DNA of 64,000 nucleotides from Tunturiibacter gelidiferens. Lineage in GTDB: Bacteria; Acidobacteriota; Terriglobia; Terriglobales; Acidobacteriaceae. This document shows positions 37,901-43,845 of this stretch, piece after piece. Numbering within the stretch: the stretch's first letter is position 1; each line of letters starts with the position of its first letter. Under the pieces are notes generated by a model, which worked only from the letters and a program-made list of their open reading frames with translations, searched no databases and had not been told where the DNA came from. The stretch lies in assembly GCF_013410115.1 (NCBI RefSeq), contig NZ_JACCCV010000001.1, forward strand, positions 1,240,001 through 1,304,000. Direction: 5' to 3'. The position numbers and the translations under genes were made by a program.

Positions 37901-38635
37901 TTACAAGGCGATGCCGCGGTTCCGCCATCGGGTACGGTGGTGTTCAGTTCGGGGGGCACAACGCTTGGCAGTGCGACCCTGAATGCTTCCGGCATAGCTA
38001 CACTGACTACCAGTCTGGGGTTGGGGACCTACACTCCGATCGCTACCTATCAAGGTGACTCGCAGTATTTGGGTTCCGTGTCGAGTGCTGTGTCTTTGAC
38101 GGTGATTCAGGCGACCAACTTCACGATTGCTTTGAATCCTCCGACGATGCAGTTGAAGACCACGCAACACAACACGATTCAGTTGACGCTGACTTCGATC
38201 CAGAACTTCACCGATGTCTTGTCGCTGGGATGTGTGGGCCTGCCGCGAGCAGCTACCTGCACGTTTACTTCGGATCAAGTGTCGCTTGATGCGAACGGCC
38301 ACCAGACGATTAGCCTGACGATTGATACCGGTTCTCCGCTGACTGCGGGGAGTGTTGCAAAAGCGGACGGGCCCTCTGCCGGCGGAATTGCGCTGTGCTT
38401 TCTGCCAAGCGGGCTTATCCTTGGGCTGTCGCTTCTGCGGTCACGACGTGCGAACAAAATGCTGAGTGGACTTCTGCTCGCACTGCTCTTTACTGGAGCG
38501 ATGGCGATCTCCGGCTGCGGCGGACTCGATGTGCATGGCACTCCTGCCGGGACCTACATCTTCAATGTAACTGCCATCGGCGCTAAGACGACGGCGACAC
38601 AGTCTGCTCCGATGACTTTGACGGTGACCCAGTGA
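31961..38635 (+). CDS. Giant exported NHL-propeller / Ig-like (Big_3_5) repeat protein
   Basis: This 2224-residue product has a signal peptide with an unusually long basic n-region (hydrophobic core MFVLLALGGIVTSAYA, about 43-58). About 120 beta-rich residues follow, then six NHL repeats (about 175-505; GNLYFADSNNHAIRMV type) forming a propeller. Next comes an abnormal-spindle-like segment, then 15 tandem Ig-like repeats of about 90 residues, each with GTxxFxDG and SLxxGxHxIxAxYxGD. Near the C-terminus, two hydrophobic segments (about 2143-2159 and 2170-2184) with RSRR between them are followed by GCGG and a final beta strand pair. It is probably a surface or adhesive protein. AGAGGTG lies 4 nt before the ATG. 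The following barrel gene overlaps its stop. Confidence 0.92.
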   Translation: MLAPVRFDEKSSCLRLFLSFSTSRRRTSLQSSRRWMRTQLAGMFVLLALGGIVTSAYASPVTLPGVTAIGSTSAVQTVAVVVTAGGQLGKVSALTGGVPNLDFAIAGAGTCLTGSALVVGQTCSFPVTFSPKYPGQHIGAVALFDASGLPLGSTWLVATGSGPLALFVPGIINTVAGDESWIYRGDGQPATSSPIFLPFGVAVDPAGNMFIADSSNNRIRRVDAGSQLMSTYAGNGSAGNSGDGGPATLASLSLPTSVALDGAGNLYFADSNNHAIRMVTAATGVITTVAGVLGVQGYSGDGALAIHAHLDTPDSVAIDPVNGYLYIADSGNNVIRRVNLSTGIISAFAGNHTPAYAGDGGQAVSASLNGPWSATVGPDGQIYIADQNNHSIRKVALDGTITTIAGNGTSGFSGDGGAASAAVMDSPAATAIDAAGNIYIADAGNNRVRKVNAVTGEIDTVVGSNLESFSGDGGPANAAGMYGPYGMALDGSGNLYVSDVFHNRIRLVKSINAVLNFPTIRVQRVSSTQDEELENDGNAPLNISDLNAGVNTQLDPVATTCSTSVAMTSALNCIIGAQFAPTTIGNTVTGVITVTSDSPNSPQTLTLSGKVLTLDPSTITLNTSGSPSATGALVTFTVAVTSTGVTPTGIVTFLDGSTTIGTATLNSAGVALFPTQSLASGTHIITASYAGDSNTAPGTSLSVTQIVKDGTSVSLTSSLNPSSPQVSVTFAALVVGTSGIPTGSVTFFDGGVRLGTVNLNAAGAASFSTSTLSVGTHHITASYSGDANSIASTSPTLNQVVVASSTATTLITSNPDVSFGTAVTFTASVTGSGSVTPTGTISVQDGTTVLGTLTLDIHGAAALTLSTLSVGSHSIRAVYGGDANNGASSSAAVQETIEQIATTTAVTSNASTAPAGSNIQLTATITPASSIPSSPITGTVTFMDGGTTLGAATVTGGSVTITLNSLAVGQHSILAIYSGSSIYAGSISSTIVQKVQQAVTSGTLIASANPSIAGKSDALTVSITSNGGVPTGVVTFMDGTTVLGTAALNAQGVASFTVPSFSTGAHAITAVYGGDNNNLGTTPALTLIVQQATTGVVLSTSGSPSTAGLPITLSATVTGNGSAPTGSVTFYDGTAAVGTSPINAAGLGTISLSSLTVGSHSLTANYSGDAYNGTSVSPAITQVVVKASTTTALTASASTTPVGAPVTFTATVTGSSGALGGTVQFMDGSTVIGSPSLTANGTAVLSTSTLIVGQHIITAVYLGDTNDASSTSAGLTHIVSPVTGVALASSQNPVSAGANVTFTAAVGSSEPAPTGVVTFHDGSATLAAVTLNAAGVAVFNTTSLALGTHLITASYGGDTNNNAALSSTLSQLVQRATTQTSMAVSAVTSTVNSTETLTVTVTGSGGIPGGLVTFLDGTTVIGTANLSANGSASLSVSNLSLGQHTLSASYSGDTNDAASSSTPQTIMVNKGAPSLTLVSSSNPSVAGLPVVFTANLSGTTVAPTGSVTFTDGTTVLGSSPIAANGSANFSTSGLSVGQHTIVATYIGDANNSAAASPGVLETIQQSTSAVTLNSNKNPALLGDAVTFAMTVSGTGAQPTGTVILRDGANRIGTTGIDANGLATLTVSNLSIGAHTLIATYNGDGSHPGSASGPLLQTILQPTASSLVSSSNPSLSGTSVTFTTVVAGGGGSPVTGTVVFRDGTAVLGTSIVAASGTSTFTTNALSPGQHSIVATYSGDSVSQTSSSPVLVQTVQNSNTTTVLTTSGTPSVAGAPLILTAQVTGKGAAPTGAVSFEDGTTVVGTASVGVNGIATLTTSSLAAGQHILLAIYQGDSDTLTSTSNPVLQNIEQRTVVTLTAVSSLGTISGTSSGPSLIGNPITFTVSVTGSSTNPPTGLVTLSDGSAILGTSSVSSLGIATFTISTLALGPHTLAASYAGDAQNFPGTSPALTEVVQLHTSKATLTISSSPVVENKPFTLVATLQGDAAVPPSGTVVFSSGGTTLGSATLNASGIATLTTSLGLGTYTPIATYQGDSQYLGSVSSAVSLTVIQATNFTIALNPPTMQLKTTQHNTIQLTLTSIQNFTDVLSLGCVGLPRAATCTFTSDQVSLDANGHQTISLTIDTGSPLTAGSVAKADGPSAGGIALCFLPSGLILGLSLLRSRRANKMLSGLLLALLFTGAMAISGCGGLDVHGTPAGTYIFNVTAIGAKTTATQSAPMTLTVTQ

Positions 38636-39204
38636 TCGATTGGCCTGGCGGCTCACAGTGTTTTTCGAGAGTGTTGCGGGAGCTTGTCGTTCTACTTTTG
38701 CTCGCCGCTGCAACGTCGGTACTTTATGCCCAGGCGTTGCCGACCGCTACGGGACCGGGGCCACGGTGGATGGTTGGCGGGACCTACTCTTTCTTTGCGG
38801 CAGACTATGGCAAACGTGACCTCGGCGGCGGGTCTGGCTTCGTCGATTACGCTCGTTCGGAGAGGATCAGCTACGAGGCCGAAGTTCGTTTTCTTACCAT
38901 CAACGAAGAGGTGGGTACGCATCAGTCGACTTTTCTTGTCGGAGGGAAATTTCCATACCGCAGACGATGGATGACCGCATACGGTAAGGTTCTTCTCGGC
39001 GATGGGCGCTTTCATTTTCCTTACGATTACGCGGACGGCAGTTACTTTGTGCTTGCTCCTGGTGGTGGGGTCGATCTGGCGCTTGGAAGAAGCCGGTACA
39101 GTGTACGGCTGGTGGATTTTGAGTATCAGTGGTGGCTTAATTTTCCGTTTGGTACGCTGCGGCCGTATGGAGCCAGCACGGGGATCGCCGTCCATTTCCA
39201 TTAG
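38632..39204 (+). CDS. Outer-membrane beta-barrel protein coupled to the giant Ig protein
   Basis: This 190-residue product has a signal peptide (LRELVVLLLLAAATSVLYAQ) and amphipathic strands (WMVGGTYSFFAADYGK, ISYEAEVRFL, FLVGGKFPYRRRWMTAYGKVLLGDG, YSVRLVDFEYQWW). It is a paralogue of the barrel at 29459-30073. The start is a GTG overlapping the TGA of the giant protein, so translation is coupled. That suggests the barrel may display or anchor the giant repeat protein at the outer membrane, although this is inferred only from gene order. Confidence 0.82.
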   Translation: MIDWPGGSQCFSRVLRELVVLLLLAAATSVLYAQALPTATGPGPRWMVGGTYSFFAADYGKRDLGGGSGFVDYARSERISYEAEVRFLTINEEVGTHQSTFLVGGKFPYRRRWMTAYGKVLLGDGRFHFPYDYADGSYFVLAPGGGVDLALGRSRYSVRLVDFEYQWWLNFPFGTLRPYGASTGIAVHFH

Positions 39205-39212
39205 ACAGAAGT

Positions 39213-39255
39213 GAAGAAGGTCGCTCGAAGTGGCCAGATGAATAAGACCTTCTTC
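39213..39255. terminator. Long-stem inverted repeat between convergent genes
   Basis: GAAGAAGGTC (39213-39222) and GACCTTCTTC (39246-39255) form a perfect 10-bp stem with a 23-nt loop. It lies between the convergent barrel gene and the secreted unknown. There is no T-run on either side, so a terminator role is only plausible. Confidence 0.4.
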
Positions 39256-39319
39256 CCAGTATATTCAGCACTTTCCCGATAGTGGCGTCGAGGCGTCTCT
39301 CTTCGGTTTCGACGAAGTG

Positions 39320-39859
39320 TTATTTCGCCGGTTGCTTTTCCAGGATGTAGGGAATGGCGAAGCGGCCAATCTGAAGAATTGAGTTGTTGGAGGGGGGCCA
39401 GATGCGGAAAGATTCGACGCGCGAGCCCGTCGCTAGACGATGAGCCGTGACCGCGCCATGTTCCTCTCCGGTTGCTGCATCGTAGAACCTAACGACGAGG
39501 GCATCTTCACCACGTTGCCATCCGATGACGTAGTTGCCGGCGGCGAGTGAGATGTCTCCGAAGGTAATAGGAGATTGGACTAAGAGGAAATGAGAATATT
39601 TTCCGTCGGCGGAGTAACCGGCGGTGATGAGAACAACACCTGCGATGATTTTGCCACTTGAGTTAACGATGCCGGATGCGGTGCGCATCTCTGTTTCGAT
39701 TCGCTCTTTTTCCACTGGAGCGCGTGCGGGCAAGACAGCCTGCAACTCTGATGGAGTCGCTGTTCGCCAGGAAGACTTCGGTTGAGCGACGACTAAAGAT
39801 GATGGAATGAGAATAAGAAACAGAGCGAAGAGAGACGACTTCATCAGGTGGGGTGTCAT
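39320..39859 (-). CDS. Secreted protein of unknown function (family member 1)
   Basis: This 179-residue product has a signal peptide (SSLFALFLILIPSSLVVAQ). The mature part is beta-rich (ITAGYSADGKYSHFLLVQSPITFGDISLAAGNYVIGW split; VVRFYDAATGEEHG). It resembles the product of 53832-54425: both have AGYS...KY..x(L/Y)L...I...G..L.(A/P)G.Y..G(W/F), then a strand and a short acidic turn. The ATG overlaps the stop of the response regulator gene (ATGA); a second ATG five codons later is also possible. It is the last gene of the ten-gene minus-strand run. The function is unknown. Confidence 0.75.
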   Translation of the reverse strand: MTPHLMKSSLFALFLILIPSSLVVAQPKSSWRTATPSELQAVLPARAPVEKERIETEMRTASGIVNSSGKIIAGVVLITAGYSADGKYSHFLLVQSPITFGDISLAAGNYVIGWQRGEDALVVRFYDAATGEEHGAVTAHRLATGSRVESFRIWPPSNNSILQIGRFAIPYILEKQPAK

Positions 39860-40482
39860 TTGAGATGTACGATACCTCGTTGGAGAGCGACGGTTGCGGC
39901 GTGAGTGCGATCACTGACGCCAAGTTTGCCGAGCAGACTATTGATGTGGGACTTGACGGTAGCTTCGCTGATCTTTAGATCGGAGGCGATCTCCTTGTTT
40001 GCGCGGCCTGCCACGATGCGCTCCAGGACTCTGAGTTCGCGGTTGGTAAGGGCTTGAGTGCTCATTCTTTCGGCGAGCTTTTCGGCGATGGCGGGAGAGA
40101 TGAGGGTTCTTCCGCTGTGAACTGCTTGAATGGTTGAGAGGAGTTCGTCGACGGTCATTCCTTTGAGCAGATATGCTTTTGCGCCGGCCTGGAGGGAGCG
40201 GAAGATGTCTTCGTCTCCGTCGAAGGTGGTGAGCACAATGAATCTTGCGGCGGGATTGTCAGCGCGAATCTGCAGAATGGCATCGACTCCGCCGAGGTTT
40301 GGAAGCTGCAGATCCATCAGGGTGATGTCGGGTTGTAGAGTGCGGTAGAGTCCGATCGCCTGAAGGCCGTCACTGGCCTGGCCTACCACTTCAATGTCGG
40401 GAATGATGTTGAGTAGCGCAACGAGTCCCTGACGAACGACGTGATGATCATCCACTACCAGGATACGAATACGTTCAGGCAT
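39856..40482 (-). CDS. NarL/FixJ-type response regulator
   Basis: This 208-residue product has a receiver domain (ILVVDDHHVVRQGL; phospho-acceptor D57 in LMDLQLPNLGG; K in YLLKGMT) and a LuxR-type helix-turn-helix (about 145-195; LTNRELRVLERIVAGRANKE, SEATVKSHINSLLGKLGV). The ATG at 40482 has an AAGAGG ribosome site and overlaps the end of the kinase gene by 8 bp. This gives a cognate HisKA_3 kinase/NarL regulator pair. The frame is open further upstream inside the kinase gene, but that part is not receiver-like. Likely targets are the linked cytochrome/CRTAC1 genes. Confidence 0.93.
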   Translation of the reverse strand: MPERIRILVVDDHHVVRQGLVALLNIIPDIEVVGQASDGLQAIGLYRTLQPDITLMDLQLPNLGGVDAILQIRADNPAARFIVLTTFDGDEDIFRSLQAGAKAYLLKGMTVDELLSTIQAVHSGRTLISPAIAEKLAERMSTQALTNRELRVLERIVAGRANKEIASDLKISEATVKSHINSLLGKLGVSDRTHAATVALQRGIVHLK

Positions 40483-43468
40483 TGATTGCTGCCTCTTTTC
40501 CTTCTGTGATGGGCGCTTCGAGCATGACTGTGGTGCCGTTTGCCGGAGAGCTTTCAATCGTTAGTTGAGCATGAATCTGAGCCGCGCGTTCGTGCATGCC
40601 CTGGATGCCAAAGTGGCCGTTTGATGAAGGAGATCTTTCCGATGTATCGAATCCGCTGCCATTGTCGGAGATGCTTAATACTAATCGAGAGGAATCGTAG
40701 CGAAGATCGGCGGAGACCTGAGTTGCATTTGCGTGGCGGGCTGCGTTTGCCAAAGACTCCTGAGCGATGCGGAAGATCTCGTCTTCAAAGGGCTGGGAGA
40801 GAGGGCGGTAAGTGCCGGTTATGTTGAGGCGGGTGTTGAGTTTTTTTTGACTCCACTGTTCAGCCAGGTGGGCGAGACGGGTGGGCAAGCTGTTTGGCGC
40901 GGTAATGGCACGCAGATTCCAGATGCTTCGGCGAGCTTCGGCGAGGCCCTCTCGGACGTAAGCCCGAGTCTGGTCGATCTGTCTGCTCGCTGCGTCAGTT
41001 TGAGAGTGGGCGAGAAACTGGGAGATGAGCTCGAGCTGCACGGAGACGCCGACGAAGCTTTGAGCTAGGGTGTCGTGAATTTCTCGTGCGACGCGAGTTC
41101 GCTCTGCGAGAACTGCCTGGAACCGTGATTGAAGAACGCGGACGCGGAGGCGGTAGAGGAGGAGCGCAGCGGCGGCGGCGAGACTAAGGATCAGCAGGAG
41201 AAACCAGAGTCTGCGATAGAAAGGAGGCTGCACAAAGAAGGCAATCTGCGCTCCGGTTTCATTCCATATGCCGTCGTTGTTGGCGGCTTGTACGCGAAAG
41301 CGATAGTGGCGCGGAGGGAGATTGGTATAGTAGGCGATGCGGCGGGAACCGGCTTCGGTCCATCGCTTATCGAAGCCATCGAGAATGTAACGATAGCGGA
41401 CCTTTGCGGGAGCTAGGTAACTGAGAGCGGCGTATTCAAACGCGAAGCTGGTACGGCCAGGAGTGATGTTTTGTTCGGTGCCTGTCAGGGGAATGTCCAT
41501 ACCATCTGCAGTGAAGCGTTCGATGACGATCGGGGGAGGGATGAGATTTTCTACGAGGTGACTGGGATCGGTGACGGCGACGCCTTTGCGGGTGGCGAAC
41601 CAGAGGAGCCCTTCCTTGGTCCTCCATGCAGCGGGATGACCCACGCCGATGGCTTCCTCGGTTGGCATGCCATCGGCGCGGCCATAAGAGACCGGATGAG
41701 GATCGCAGGTTGAAGACGAACCGCATTTGATGAGCGCTGAAACTGAGACGCGGGTGATGCCTCGACTGGAGCTTAACCAGAGGTTGCCGCGGTCGTCTTC
41801 GAGGATGGAGTCGATGGTTTGGGGCAGGTCGTCTCGCCGCAGTGGTGTAAAGCCGGCGGTGGTCATGACGCTGAGGCCAGCCCCTTTCGTTCCGATCCAC
41901 AGTGTGCCGTGCGGATCTTCGGCGAGAGAGGTGATCGTGTCGCCAGAGAGTCCATCCTTTTTTGTGAAGGTTGTGATGTTGTCGCCCCGAAGGCGCGAGA
42001 GTCCATTGAGGGTGCCGATCCAAAGATCATGATCGGGGGCGTGAGATCTGAGAAGAGCGCCTACAAGATCGCTTCCGAGACCGTTCGATCGCGTTAGAGT
42101 GATGAACTGGTTGTTTTGCCAGTGAGCAAGGCCCCGACGCGTGCCGATCCAGAGTGAGCCGTCATCGTCCCTCATAAGAGACCGAATGAGATCGTCAGGT
42201 AGCCCGTCAGCAGAGGTGTAGGTCCGGATTTTCTTGCCCTTGACATAGTTCAGACCATCGGGCGTTCCGACCCACATGCTCCCGCCTTCTCCCGGAGCCA
42301 AAGCCAGGATGGTTTCGCTGACAAGGCCGGTTCGGGTGTAAAGATGTTGAATGTTACCGGCTTGCCAGCGGTCGAGGCCGTCGCTGTTGGAGCCGAGCCA
42401 TATTGCACCGTCGGTTGCCTGAGTGATGGCTGTGATCGGGTGATCGGAGAGGCCGGGAATGGTGCGGAAATTTTGGCGCCTCAGGATTTGGAGGCCGCTG
42501 GTTTCTGTTCCCACCCAGAGATTACTCTCTTCATCCTGCATGAGAGAGAGGATACTGTTGGAGCCGAGGGCCGGTACGACCTGTGGATGGCTGTCGACTT
42601 TGTCAAGCATGAAGAGCCCTTTGCTGGTTCCTATCCATAGTTGCCCTTGCGAGTCGGAGAGCAACGATTGTATGCGTGAAGCTGGAAGGTCGTGGCTTAT
42701 CGACAGGGTTCGGCTTTGGTCACTTCGAAGGACTGCGATGCTGGTCCCGGTGCGCAACCAGAGGCTGTGGTCGGGGAAGAATCCGATGCCTTCAATATCC
42801 TTCGCCGTAGAGGTTGAGCCTAGCGGTTGTGGGAGAACTCGGCCATGGGAATATTGAAAGATTCCAGAGTTCGATGCGATCCAGACACTGCCGTCCTGAG
42901 CGGTGACTATTGCAGATGGATCGACGGAAGAGGGAAGGGGGATGATGTAGAAACGCCTCCCGTCAAAGCTGCTGATGCCATCGGTCGTCAGGATCAGGAT
43001 TAAGCCGTCGTCTGCCGCGGCTAGGTTGGTGATGCGACCGGTTGGTAATCCATTCGCGATGGTGTAGCGGTGAAACTTTCCTGACGAGTATTGGAGGAGG
43101 CCGTTGGAGGTTGCAATCCAGAGTGGGCCGGTGTGACTTTGCGCAAAGCAGCAGATGTCATCGCTGGTAATTGCGGGAGTGGTTTCGTGGTTGAAGATTT
43201 TGAAGTCGATGCCGTTGAAGCGAGCCAGGCCGCCTTCGGTCGCAATCCAAATGAAGCCGTCTGTGGATTGAAAGACCTGATGAACGCTGTTTTGAGGGAG
43301 GCCGTTCTCCGTCGACCACGATTGATGACCGAAGTTGTTAGGGACTTGGGGGCGGGCGGTGAGAGAGAGAGCTGCGATTGCGCATGACATCCAGAAGAGG
43401 GAAGAGCGAAGGACGAGATGGAGGCGCGAAAGCAAGTTCATGCGGAGGTTCGATGCGTTCGAAAGCAT
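40475..43468 (-). CDS. Propeller sensor histidine kinase (Reg_prop / Y_Y_Y / HisKA_3)
   Basis: This 997-residue membrane kinase has a signal or first helix (LFWMSCAIAALSLTARPQ) and about 14 two-component-regulator propeller repeats (LWIGTxxGL type, about 50-640), enough for two seven-bladed propellers. A Y_Y_Y Ig-like domain follows (about 690-755; YRYILDGFDKRWTEA, YRFRVQAANNDG). Then come a membrane helix (LWFLLLILSLAAAAALLLYRL), HisKA_3 with H798 (REIHDTLAQSF) and a HATPase domain (ISDNGSGFD; GIQGMHERA). Unlike Bacteroides hybrid sensors it has no fused receiver or AraC domain. It feeds the overlapping NarL-type regulator. The start is uncertain; ATG codons at 43468 and 43441 are both usable. 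Confidence 0.92.
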   Translation of the reverse strand: MLSNASNLRMNLLSRLHLVLRSSLFWMSCAIAALSLTARPQVPNNFGHQSWSTENGLPQNSVHQVFQSTDGFIWIATEGGLARFNGIDFKIFNHETTPAITSDDICCFAQSHTGPLWIATSNGLLQYSSGKFHRYTIANGLPTGRITNLAAADDGLILILTTDGISSFDGRRFYIIPLPSSVDPSAIVTAQDGSVWIASNSGIFQYSHGRVLPQPLGSTSTAKDIEGIGFFPDHSLWLRTGTSIAVLRSDQSRTLSISHDLPASRIQSLLSDSQGQLWIGTSKGLFMLDKVDSHPQVVPALGSNSILSLMQDEESNLWVGTETSGLQILRRQNFRTIPGLSDHPITAITQATDGAIWLGSNSDGLDRWQAGNIQHLYTRTGLVSETILALAPGEGGSMWVGTPDGLNYVKGKKIRTYTSADGLPDDLIRSLMRDDDGSLWIGTRRGLAHWQNNQFITLTRSNGLGSDLVGALLRSHAPDHDLWIGTLNGLSRLRGDNITTFTKKDGLSGDTITSLAEDPHGTLWIGTKGAGLSVMTTAGFTPLRRDDLPQTIDSILEDDRGNLWLSSSRGITRVSVSALIKCGSSSTCDPHPVSYGRADGMPTEEAIGVGHPAAWRTKEGLLWFATRKGVAVTDPSHLVENLIPPPIVIERFTADGMDIPLTGTEQNITPGRTSFAFEYAALSYLAPAKVRYRYILDGFDKRWTEAGSRRIAYYTNLPPRHYRFRVQAANNDGIWNETGAQIAFFVQPPFYRRLWFLLLILSLAAAAALLLYRLRVRVLQSRFQAVLAERTRVAREIHDTLAQSFVGVSVQLELISQFLAHSQTDAASRQIDQTRAYVREGLAEARRSIWNLRAITAPNSLPTRLAHLAEQWSQKKLNTRLNITGTYRPLSQPFEDEIFRIAQESLANAARHANATQVSADLRYDSSRLVLSISDNGSGFDTSERSPSSNGHFGIQGMHERAAQIHAQLTIESSPANGTTVMLEAPITEGKEAAINA

Positions 43469-43533
43469 GATGGCCGGAGTCGCTTCACTTCGGATGATAC
43501 GTCTTCCTGATCCTTAGCTTATGGTTCTTTGGG

Positions 43534-43845
43534 CTATTTGTCGCGACAAGAGTGCAGGTAGGCAACGAGATCGTTCACCTCGGTCTCCTTTAGAATGTCA
43601 GCGAAGGATGGCATCTCACGTCCACCCTTGAGAATTTGTGTTCGGATCTGGGTTTTATTAAGTGTGTGTCCTACTCCGGAAAGATCAGGCCCCTTGTTTC
43701 CGCCTACCTTGCGTATTGTGTGGCAGTGTTGGCAGCCATTATCCACGAAGATTGCTGATCCGCGCTGCTTCGCGGACTCGGCGGACGCTGGCCGATAGTA
43801 CGAAGCTGCGAGAGCAAGGATAAACGCTGACCGCAGCAAAGTCAT
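43534..43845 (-). CDS. Periplasmic monoheme cytochrome c (class I)
   Basis: This 103-residue product has a signal peptide (SAFILALAASYYRPASAE). It has one heme site, CQHCH (C38, C41, H42), GPDLSGVG after it, and M78 in REMPSF as the sixth ligand. It ends in a C-terminal helix (EVNDLVAYLHS). It is an electron carrier of the cytochrome c6/c551 size class. The ATG overlaps the stop of the pentaheme cytochrome gene (4 bp), so the two are made together and the small cytochrome may take electrons from it or pass them on. Confidence 0.93.
   Translation of the reverse strand: MTLLRSAFILALAASYYRPASAESAKQRGSAIFVDNGCQHCHTIRKVGGNKGPDLSGVGHTLNKTQIRTQILKGGREMPSFADILKETEVNDLVAYLHSCRDK

Noticed and set aside
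33800..38100. Regularly spaced repeats that might suggest a CRISPR or satellite array
   Set aside because: The roughly 270-bp periodicity is in frame and encodes 15 Ig-like domains; the copies are diverged at DNA level.
43731..43750. Single DnaA-box-like sequence (TTATCCACG)
   Set aside because: It is one imperfect copy inside the cytochrome c gene, with no cluster, AT-rich unwinding region or dnaA gene nearby.
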